Shown here one piece after another: positions 5,854-10,520 of a stretch of 10,520 bases of DNA. The notes below the pieces were generated by a model. That model made no database searches. It worked only from the letters and a program-made list of their open reading frames with translations, and had not been told where the DNA came from. The position numbers were made by a program, and so were the translations under genes. Location: the NCBI GenBank assembly GCA_934463265.1, contig CAKSIU010000024.1:1-10520 (forward strand), written 5' to 3'. This DNA comes from an uncultured Eubacteriales bacterium. GTDB taxonomy: Bacteria > Bacillota > Clostridia > Oscillospirales > Acutalibacteraceae. Every line of letters begins with the position of its first letter. Position 1 is the first letter of the stretch.

Positions 5854-6243
5854 ATGACGAAAAAGGAATTGTCTCAGTTGAGGCATTTAAAGTACGAAGC
5901 ACGTGTGTTGATGGACAGGATAAAAGAGCTGGAAAGCTCGGCGACAAGCTGTGCAACGCGGATTGATGATCTTCCTAAAAGGAAAAAGTTATCGGACAAA
6001 GTGGGAAATTATGCCATACAAATAGCTGATTTGAAAAAGGAATTGGATGCCAAATTATACTAATTGTATCGAGAATACGTCCGTTTGAGCCGCTACATAG
6101 CAAATGTGGAAGACAGCCAAATGCGAGTAATCCTGGCTTTGCGGTACATCAAGGGCTTCACCTGGCAAAAAATAGCTTATGCTATCGGTGAACATGATGA
6201 ACAGTATCCGCGTCGAAAACATAATGCTTTTTTAAACAAGTAA
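5854..6243 (+). pseudogene. DUF1492/ArpU-like phage regulator, interrupted by an in-frame stop
   Basis: The first part (5854-6063) encodes MTKKELSQLRHLKYEARVL ... DKVGNYAIQIADLKKELDAKLY, the coiled-coil N-terminus of DUF1492 proteins. A TAA at 6061-6063 ends it after 69 aa. Reading on in the same frame gives another 59 codons to TAA 6241-6243, with the conserved sigma-region-4-like C-terminus: VRLSRYIANVEDSQMRVILALRYIKGFTWQKIAYAIG and EHDEQYPRRKHNAFL. No frame change is needed; a single base substitution explains the break. Intact members (about 130 aa) sit at the end of phage early operons, next to the packaging genes, and are thought to control late transcription. Here late genes do not follow. 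Ribosome site cggaggt (5844-5850) supports the start. Readthrough of the TAA cannot be excluded but is unlikely. Confidence 0.78.
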
Positions 6244-6247
6244 AAAT

Positions 6248-6270
6248 CCATATTATGTCCAATAATACGG
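6248..6270. terminator. Bidirectional hairpin terminator between convergent operons
   Basis: CCATATTAT and ATAATACGG (6248-6256 and 6262-6270) pair over nine positions (one G-U type mismatch) around a 5-nt loop. On the minus strand it is followed by ATTTTTA, and on the plus strand by AGTTTTCATTTTT. It lies between the end of the phage early operon and the end of the oppositely oriented restriction-modification pair, so it could stop both. Confidence 0.6.
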
Positions 6271-6325
6271 AGTTTTCATTTTTCTATTATAATTTTGTTA
6301 AGTTGAATATCCAGGTTAGCCATCC

Positions 6326-7162
6326 TTAAACAGATTGTGCTCGACGATATGATGTTTCGTTTTTACAATTTAAAATATTTAATTCTAATATCATATCTTC
6401 TATGTGCTTTATTGATGGCAATGAGCCTGTATCAATAGTTTCGTTAAACAGCTCGAAAAATATTTTGTGTTCTAGAATTAATGATACTATATGTAATTGG
6501 CGCTCTTTATAATTAAGCTTAAAAAGTTTATTTCCAATGGTTGTTAATATTACAAGTTTTTGTTTGTCCTCATAGACTTCTTTGAAAATGCCAAGATATT
6601 TACCAGCATTAAAATAGTAGCCAGCTTGCCTTGGTTCAAAATTCATTAATTCTGCGATTGCTTTTTTAGACATAGGATTTTCATATAGATTTTCCAATAA
6701 CGAGATTATTCTATCCATCGAATCCGCTTGAATAAATGGTACACCTTTATTGAGTTTTATATTGTCATCAGTTTTTACAACCGTATTATTTCTAACTTCA
6801 AGCAAAGCTTCAATCGTAATTGTTATATCTTGAAGAGAATAATTTTTAGACTGTACTAGCTCAATTGATGAATAATCCTCTAAGGAAGCAAATCTATATT
6901 CAAACAGCCTATAAATCATATTGGAGTAGACCGCCAAAACCAATCTAATTGGCTTCTTAACTTTTGTTTTCCAAAGTCTATAGGGATAATAAAGCTGCCT
7001 TATATGAAAGTCTTCGTGCACAACATTTTTTGCTTCCATGATAACAACTGAGGTCTCATTTTCAAAGCCGCCGTCAATTTCACACTGAGCATTTTCCACA
7101 TGCACTTTTCGAGCTACGTTTGAGTATGAATTTACAGTAAAATCAAATACGCCTGTTCCCAT
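6326..7162 (-). CDS. Type II restriction endonuclease, N-terminally truncated
   Basis: The 278-aa product carries AQCEIDGGFE ... VVIMEAKN (about 26-46), i.e. an E/D-x(n)-E-A-K PD-(D/E)XK nuclease core, followed by DFHIRQLYYPYRLWKTKVKKPIRLVLAVYSN. It continues with a wHTH-like domain (about 150-230, NPMSKKAIAELMNFEPRQAGYYFNAGKYLGIF). This is the pattern of a type II restriction enzyme family usually encoded beside DpnM-like methylases (I believe Pfam divides it into DUF6996/DUF6997). Those enzymes are about 390 aa as I recall, with some 100-150 residues before the GxFDF segment; here the protein starts at MGTGVFDF. An in-frame stop lies two codons upstream, and no ribosome site precedes the ATG. 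The catalytic core is visible, but the missing N-terminus makes activity doubtful. Cleavage specificity cannot be read from sequence. Confidence 0.75.
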   Translation of the reverse strand: MGTGVFDFTVNSYSNVARKVHVENAQCEIDGGFENETSVVIMEAKNVVHEDFHIRQLYYPYRLWKTKVKKPIRLVLAVYSNMIYRLFEYRFASLEDYSSIELVQSKNYSLQDITITIEALLEVRNNTVVKTDDNIKLNKGVPFIQADSMDRIISLLENLYENPMSKKAIAELMNFEPRQAGYYFNAGKYLGIFKEVYEDKQKLVILTTIGNKLFKLNYKERQLHIVSLILEHKIFFELFNETIDTGSLPSIKHIEDMILELNILNCKNETSYRRAQSV

Positions 7163-7180
7163 GCTTTATTGGCAGATAGT

Positions 7181-8026
7181 TCACTTTTTTTCCCCATAAT
7201 ATATCAGCACCTCATTTATTTCTCCGCGCTTTTGTGCATTGCTATTTATATTCCTTTTCGCTTGAACTGTTTTTATCTTGTAGTCACTATATAATTCTCT
7301 AATTTCAGGACAATCAGAGTTTGACTGAAGAAATGAGATACCCTTTTCTCTTAACTTATCACATTCTTTTTTTAATATAACTTGGTGCTCATATGAAAAA
7401 CCGCCTTCTGTATAGCCGGTAAATGATGACGAAGAAGAAATTGGCATATATGGCGGGTCTAAATAAACAAATGCTCCTCGAGGAAGATTTTTTAAGACAT
7501 CGCGGTAATCTCCGTGTCTAATATCAATTTGATTATCTTTTAAATATTTAGACATAGCTCGTATAGCCACAGCGTTAACTATATTTGGCTTCTTATATCT
7601 ACCGTAAGGTGAGTTAAATTGGCCAGAAGAATTAACTCGATAAAGACCGTTATAACAAGTTTTATTTAAATATAAGATTCTTGCTGCTTTCTGAATATTA
7701 GATAATTTCAAAAATTGTGATGTTCTGTCCAGTGCTCTGACTTCATAGTAATAATCTTCACTATTATTTTTATTGTGCTTTTCTAATTCTTCTATTAATT
7801 TTTCTGAGAAGTCTCTCACAGCTAAATAAACATTTATGAGTTCACTATTTAAATCGTTTATTATTGCTCTTTGCGGCTGAAATTCAAGAAAAACTGCACC
7901 GCCACCAACGAAAGGTTCGACATATGTAAAACAGTTTTTGTTAATTAACTGCATAATATCTGAAAGTAGCTGCCTTTTTCCTCCGACCCATTTGACAATT
8001 GGACTGATTAAAATATTTTTCGACAT
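7181..8026 (-). CDS. DNA adenine methyltransferase, Dam/DpnM type (N6-adenine, class alpha)
   Basis: The 281-aa protein has every expected motif: KWVGGKRQL (12-20, motif X), EPFVGGGAVFLEF (37-49, motif I, S-adenosylmethionine binding), INDLN (56-60), LNKTCYNGLYRVNSSGQFN (120-138, typical of Dam/DpnM), HGDYRDVL (171-178) and DPPY (190-193, catalytic motif IV). The C-terminus ends NEVLIYYGEKK, so it is complete. The family transfers a methyl group to adenine, most often in GATC. Its partner nuclease gene starts 18 nt after its stop. The start is ATG at 8026, with aaaggagg directly upstream; an in-frame ATG 15 codons earlier lies within the promoter region. With the nuclease truncated, it may act as a solitary methylase that protects the phage or shifts host methylation. 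Confidence 0.93.
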   Translation of the reverse strand: MSKNILISPIVKWVGGKRQLLSDIMQLINKNCFTYVEPFVGGGAVFLEFQPQRAIINDLNSELINVYLAVRDFSEKLIEELEKHNKNNSEDYYYEVRALDRTSQFLKLSNIQKAARILYLNKTCYNGLYRVNSSGQFNSPYGRYKKPNIVNAVAIRAMSKYLKDNQIDIRHGDYRDVLKNLPRGAFVYLDPPYMPISSSSSFTGYTEGGFSYEHQVILKKECDKLREKGISFLQSNSDCPEIRELYSDYKIKTVQAKRNINSNAQKRGEINEVLIYYGEKK

Positions 8027-8059
8027 AAGCTTCCTCCTTTCGTAAAATTCATATATAAT

Positions 8060-8088
8060 ATTATACCGCATTCTTTATTGCATGACCA
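8060..8088 (-). promoter_or_regulatory. Promoter of the methylase-nuclease operon
   Basis: Read on the minus strand, TGGTCA (8088-8083) and TATAAT (8065-8060) are separated by 17 bp. The -10 is a consensus match; the -35 matches 4 of 6. It lies 34 bp upstream of the methylase start. Confidence 0.65.
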
Positions 8089-8139
8089 CATATTTTTTAG
8101 GACATCAAAAAATAAGATTGCTTTGAAATATGACGAAAA

Positions 8140-8162
8140 TGACGAACACAATGTGCTATAAT
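8140..8162 (+). promoter_or_regulatory. Extended -10 promoter facing away from the methylase
   Basis: TGCTATAAT at 8154-8162 is a perfect extended -10 (TGnTATAAT). No good -35 sits at 17 bp, as is usual for extended -10 promoters. Two copies of TGACGAA (8131-8137 and 8140-8146) precede it and could be a regulator site. It would transcribe the gene-free stretch that ends at the terminator 8353-8394. Confidence 0.5.
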
Positions 8163-8206
8163 AAAAAAAGCTGGTAAATTTTTTATAAATTTTTCATTCA
8201 TTTGAA

Positions 8207-8247
8207 GGCGAGAATAAATAAAACGTAGAAATTTGTTTATTTTCGCC
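8207..8247 (+). other. 12-bp inverted repeat with 17-nt loop
   Basis: GGCGAGAATAAA (8207-8218) pairs with TTTATTTTCGCC (8236-8247) with a single G-U. The downstream sequence is T-rich but not an immediate T-run, so it is a structural element of the putative RNA rather than a clear terminator. Confidence 0.5.
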
Positions 8248-8352
8248 GTTTCTCCTTATTTTTTATTGAAAATATGTATTAAAAAATCAACACAAATTTT
8301 TATTGCAAACTCTTCTATATAAAAAAGCCGTAAAATTTACGAGCATTCTAAG

Positions 8353-8394
8353 AACACCGGAAGAAAATCGAGAAAACTTCCGGTGTTTTTTTTT
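8353..8394 (+). terminator. Strong intrinsic terminator without an upstream gene
   Basis: AACACCGGAAG (8353-8363) and CTTCCGGTGTT (8377-8387) form a perfect 11-bp stem with a 13-nt loop, followed by a T-run reaching 8394. The opposite strand has no T-run after the stem, so it works only for plus-strand transcripts. Confidence 0.88.
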
Positions 8395-8459
8395 ACAAAA
8401 TTAAATCCAGGTTCTAATAATTTAGAAAGTTAAGAATATAAAATTGTTTACGAATTATT

Positions 8460-8579
8460 ATGCTTGAGGGGCTTTATGAACTGATTTGCAGAAGCTGGGA
8501 AGAACTTGAAAGAGAAATTTTTACTGAAGAAAAAATAATTAAAATCAATCTTCGTTTTAATTTCACTATTGTCGATTAA
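8460..8579 (+). pseudogene. Relic resembling the N-terminus of a HigA/XRE-type antitoxin (39 codons)
   Basis: An ATG-initiated frame gives MLEGLYELICRSWEELEREI, then FTEEKIIKINLRFNFTIVD and a stop. The xLYELxxxSWEELEREIFTxEEI pattern is what I remember from HigA-like antitoxins, in which it precedes the helix-turn-helix (usually followed by a LIGEL..AR..KGLSQ segment). Here that HTH is absent: the frame degenerates after EEKIIK and stops. No ribosome site is visible, and the stop overlaps the toxin operon's promoter. It looks like debris of an older toxin-antitoxin module at the same spot. Based on memory of one short motif, so tentative. Confidence 0.4.
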
Positions 8580-8597
8580 CGATTTTGATGATATAAT
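8569..8597 (+). promoter_or_regulatory. Promoter of the toxSAS-Panacea operon
   Basis: TTGTCG (8569-8574) and TATAAT (8592-8597) are 17 bp apart. Transcription would begin near 8604, giving a leader of only about 20 nt before ATG 8624, with ggggag at 8606-8611 as the ribosome site. Confidence 0.68.
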
Positions 8598-8623
8598 TGT
8601 AAATTGGGGAGTTGTATCAAAAT

Positions 8624-9259
8624 ATGAGAAATGAGAAAAAGTTACATGACATTATAGATTTTTTAGGAAAACAGTTTTTGAATATAAATAAACTATGGTT
8701 AGTTGGTAGTAGCTATGAAAGAATAAATTTAAAGAAAAACTTAGTTAAAGATATTTATAATAATAAAAATTTCATTAGAAATATTCGTGGATATCAATCA
8801 TTTTTAATCGATGCTACGATTGAATTAAACTTAACCCTAGAAGGAAAATATAACGTTATTAGCAGAGTTAAGACTCCAAATTCTATCGAAGATAAAATAA
8901 GAAGATATAATTCAGATATTCATGAAAATGGCAAGATTGCAATATGTAAGTGCTTAAATGATTTGTTCGGTGCGAGAGTTATACTAGATGAAGAAATAAG
9001 TTTTTCTACAATAAGTAGTTTTATAGAAACTGAAGAAACGTTCAGAAATAAGCAAGTTGGGTTAAAGTGTATTAATTCTTCTAAAAATGGTTACGAAGCG
9101 ACACATATTTACTTTAAAAAAGAAAAAGATAATAGCATTTTTCAGTGGGAACTACAAATATGGGATACTAAAAATGCAGGCAATAATATTGAGTCTCACA
9201 AAAAATACAAGCAAAAATACACCCATTGGGAAAGCGAAATGGTAGAAAGGATGGAGTAA
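8624..9259 (+). CDS. Small RelA/SpoT-like toxin (toxSAS family nucleotide pyrophosphokinase)
   Basis: The 211-aa protein is a lone synthetase domain. Seen motifs: RVKTPNSIEDKIRRY (81-95, basic ATP-binding segment), LNDLFGARVIL (111-121, acidic catalytic Asp in the family's DxxG-R context), NGYEATHIYFK (155-165, the G-loop Tyr with the YxxxH pattern of RelA's YQSLH), and WELQIWD...IESHKKYKQKY (175-199, ELQI plus the conserved His). No hydrolase, TGS or ACT domain is present. ToxSAS enzymes pyrophosphorylate the 3' end of tRNA, or make toxic alarmones, stopping growth until neutralised. A Panacea-domain gene follows 4 nt downstream, a known pairing for this family. ATG 8624 is preferred to TTG 8612, which touches the ribosome site. 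Which substrate it uses cannot be read from sequence. Confidence 0.85.
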   Translation: MRNEKKLHDIIDFLGKQFLNINKLWLVGSSYERINLKKNLVKDIYNNKNFIRNIRGYQSFLIDATIELNLTLEGKYNVISRVKTPNSIEDKIRRYNSDIHENGKIAICKCLNDLFGARVILDEEISFSTISSFIETEETFRNKQVGLKCINSSKNGYEATHIYFKKEKDNSIFQWELQIWDTKNAGNNIESHKKYKQKYTHWESEMVERME

Positions 9260-9263
9260 TCCT

Positions 9264-10091
9264 ATGAAACAGCATTATATAATTATGAGCAGTTCATATA
9301 CCAATGGTACTAGAATAGCAATGGATATTACCGATGAAAGCAAACTTAATCTAGAATACATTACAGATTTAATCCAAAAAATAAAGAGTGAATGTGGGGC
9401 TGATGTTTCTTTATCTACTCATTCTATTCTGGCAGATTCTGAGTCTTGGGAATCTGTACTCAAATCTGACAAATTTTTTGAGGACGTAAAAGTAATTAAC
9501 GATATAGGAACCTTTATCGGTGAAATAAAAAAGGATAGAACTTTAAAAGGTATAGATATTGCGCGCTATATTTTATCTAAAATTCCATGTACGCATTTAA
9601 AATTGGAAAAATTAGTTTACTTTTGCTTCGCAGATTATCTTTGTGAAAAAAAGAAAAAATTATTTGATGATACTATATATGCTTTTAAATATGGCCCAGT
9701 TGTATTAAGCGTGTATAAAACGTACAAAAAATACGGTGGAGAACCAATAGTAGGGCTCGGTGACTACCCCACAATTGAAGAGGTAGAAAAAGAGATAAAA
9801 GAAGTAGATGAAGATTCAGGAGAAATTGTAGATTCAGAAGAATTTGGCAAGCAAACAGAGCTAGAATCCCCTCAAAGAAGTAGAATTTTATTCGCTGAAG
9901 AAGGGATATCGAAACTTACTTGTATTGATTCTACAATTGAAAAATATAAAGCATTTACAGCAAGTCAGCTTGTAAAAATAACTCATAAAAAAGATACACC
10001 GTGGGATAAAACAGATAAAAATGAGTTTTATTCTGAAATTTCAGATGAAACCATATTAAAATATCATTGCAACGAAGGCCTAAAAGAATAA
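9264..10091 (+). CDS. Panacea-domain (DUF4065) antitoxin with extra N-terminal domain
   Basis: Residues about 94-265 form a Panacea/DUF4065 domain (SocA-like): LKGIDIARYILSKI, LKLEKLVYFCFADYL (112-126), AFKYGPVVLSVYKTYKKYGG (140-159) and, after a strongly acidic insert (168-204), the closing ASQLVKITHKKDTPWDK (233-249). Residues 1-93 form a separate domain (YIIMSSSYTNGTRIAMDITDE...) that I do not recognise. Panacea proteins are known to neutralise many unrelated toxins, including toxSAS enzymes, by direct binding; pairing with the preceding RelA/SpoT-like gene fits exactly. The ribosome site (aaggatggag, 9248-9257) is inside the toxin gene's end, so translation is coupled, toxin first. The acidic insert could act in toxin binding; that is a guess. 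Confidence 0.83.
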   Translation: MKQHYIIMSSSYTNGTRIAMDITDESKLNLEYITDLIQKIKSECGADVSLSTHSILADSESWESVLKSDKFFEDVKVINDIGTFIGEIKKDRTLKGIDIARYILSKIPCTHLKLEKLVYFCFADYLCEKKKKLFDDTIYAFKYGPVVLSVYKTYKKYGGEPIVGLGDYPTIEEVEKEIKEVDEDSGEIVDSEEFGKQTELESPQRSRILFAEEGISKLTCIDSTIEKYKAFTASQLVKITHKKDTPWDKTDKNEFYSEISDETILKYHCNEGLKE

Positions 10092-10148
10092 ATTTTACGA
10101 AAAGTAAGAAAATAAAATGATAAAATGGTAAATATATCAAAGTAAAGC

Positions 10149-10177
10149 TTGAAAATTTGTCGAAAATTTTGTATAAC
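10149..10177 (+). promoter_or_regulatory. Promoter of the 32-codon peptide gene
   Basis: TTGAAA (10149-10154) and TATAAC (10172-10177) are 17 bp apart, 5 of 6 consensus bases in each. Start of transcription would be near 10184, some 36 nt before the ATG. Confidence 0.65.
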
Positions 10178-10219
10178 GAAAATCATAATTAGAAAGATAT
10201 TTTTTTACAAGGTGATTTT

Positions 10220-10318
10220 ATGTTAAACAAAGTTTTAGTAGTTACCGCAGGTGTTATGTCAGCAGATGTTCTCAATAGTTTAGCCGACAAAATCGCGAAT
10301 TTTGTAAGAAAAAAATGA
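10220..10318 (+). CDS. 32-aa cationic amphipathic peptide, possible toxin-like peptide
   Basis: ATG 10220 is preceded by aaggtga at suitable distance and by its own promoter, and is followed by its own terminator. The peptide (MLNKVLVVTAGVMSADVLNS... ending FVRKK) has a hydrophobic N-terminal half and a positively charged end, with net charge about +3; drawn as a helix it would be amphipathic. No family is recognised. Small peptides with this build and a private promoter-terminator unit are often type I toxins or phenol-soluble-modulin-like peptides. A weak promoter-like pair on the opposite strand downstream (TTGGAA 10360-10355, 18 bp, TTTAAT 10336-10331) could give an antisense RNA covering the gene. 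Too short for sequence alone to prove it is translated. Confidence 0.45.
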   Translation: MLNKVLVVTAGVMSADVLNSLADKIANFVRKK

Positions 10319-10378
10319 CGAAATAAAAGTATTAAAATGATATCATGGAATAATTTCCAATTAAGTTTTTCCTCTTGT

Positions 10379-10404
10379 GCGCCTGAAATGGCGCTTTATT
10401 TTTT
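10379..10404 (+). terminator. Intrinsic terminator after the 32-codon peptide gene
   Basis: GCGCC (10379-10383) and GGCGC (10390-10394) form a GC-only stem with loop TGAAAT, followed directly by TTTATTTTTT. Confidence 0.82.
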
Positions 10405-10520
10405 GAAAAATGGAGATGGAAACAATTCAAAAATCGTGAAAATATTGGACTACAGTCAATAAAAAGGACACAAATTTAGAAACATTTTAAGAAGTAGCAC
10501 TATAAATTGTGCTTAAAAAA
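10405..10520. other. Gene-free AT-rich end of the window
   Basis: I see no coding frame with a ribosome site. Two imperfect inverted repeats are present: ATTGGACTACAGTCAAT (10444-10460, arms separated by AC with one bulged G) and AGCAC...GTGCT near 10497-10514. Neither is followed by a T-run. Their role is unknown; the first could be a protein-binding site. Confidence 0.35.

Larger units (their letters stand above)
8168..8394 (+). ncRNA. Candidate small RNA of about 225 nt in a gene-free stretch
   Basis: Between the divergent methylase promoter and the toxin-antitoxin operon there is no plausible coding frame, yet a perfect intrinsic terminator on the plus strand (8353-8394) has no gene feeding it. 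An extended -10 promoter at 8154-8162 would start a transcript near 8168. The transcript would hold a 12-bp hairpin (8207-8218 with 8236-8247, GGCGA/TCGCC-closed), a 13-nt palindrome CGTAAAATTTACG (8329-8341) and the terminator stem. I recognise no known RNA family. It may equally be the leftover leader and terminator of a deleted gene. Confidence 0.38.

Noticed and set aside
6309..8413. 9-bp direct repeat ATCCAGGTT at 6309-6317 and 8405-8413 flanking the methylase-nuclease block
   Set aside because: A 9-mer pair is expected by chance many times in 10 kb of sequence, and there is no transposase or terminal inverted repeat. Not called as a target duplication or att site.
8612..8623. TTG start for the RelA/SpoT-like toxin
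   Set aside because: It directly abuts the ggggag ribosome site, leaving no spacer; ATG 8624 is preferred although its 12-nt spacing is long.
9955..10140. Minus-strand 61-aa hydrophobic frame at the end of the antitoxin gene
   Set aside because: AT-rich antisense shadow with Phe/Leu/Tyr bias; no ribosome site, and it overlaps the conserved Panacea C-terminus.

Overview
The window reads as part of a temperate phage or prophage genome in a low-GC Bacillota host, probably a Clostridia/Oscillospiraceae-type gut bacterium. The basis is the AT-rich codon use, strong AGGAGG ribosome sites, intrinsic terminators, and a gene set typical of clostridial siphophage early regions: small zinc-finger protein, Sak3-type annealing protein, RusA, SSB, wHTH initiator, DnaB, DUF1492. 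No integrase, packaging or structural gene is present, so both prophage ends lie outside the window. The assignment of host is inference.

Region 1 (127-1323, +): two small membrane-anchored proteins, a Cys-rich zinc-finger-like protein, a three-helix membrane protein and a 41-aa polar peptide, ending in an intrinsic terminator at 1330-1362. Region 2 (1386-2829, +): recombination genes, i.e. a Sak3-like single-strand annealing protein, a RusA resolvase overlapping it by 68 nt, and SSB. Region 3 (2842-5402, +): replication genes, i.e. a small wHTH protein, a replisome-organiser gene split over two frames, and DnaB. The split falls exactly where the DNA carries about 22-bp-spaced repeats followed by 39 consecutive A/T bases, which looks like the replication origin. 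Region 4 (5405-6243, +): two small hypothetical proteins and a DUF1492/ArpU-like regulator interrupted by an in-frame stop.

Region 5 (6248-8088, -) is convergent with the early operon: an apparently intact Dam/DpnM-type adenine methyltransferase and, downstream of it, a type II restriction endonuclease that lacks its N-terminal part. Region 6 (8150-8580) has no full gene but holds a promoter-like site, two hairpins and a strong orphan terminator (candidate small RNA), then a short relic resembling the N-terminus of a HigA/XRE-type antitoxin. Region 7 (8569-10091, +) is a two-gene toxin-antitoxin operon: a RelA/SpoT-like small toxic synthetase (toxSAS family) followed 4 nt later by a Panacea (DUF4065) antitoxin with an extra N-terminal domain. 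Region 8 (10149-10404, +) is a self-contained unit of promoter, 32-codon peptide gene and terminator.

Taken together, the phage recombines and replicates its DNA with regions 2-3. The place after DUF1492 where packaging genes are normally expected is occupied by host-modifying cargo (methylation, a nucleotide-transfer toxin with its neutraliser, and small unknown units). The broken DUF1492 and truncated nuclease suggest a partly decayed prophage or one in which the accessory block has been repeatedly rearranged.
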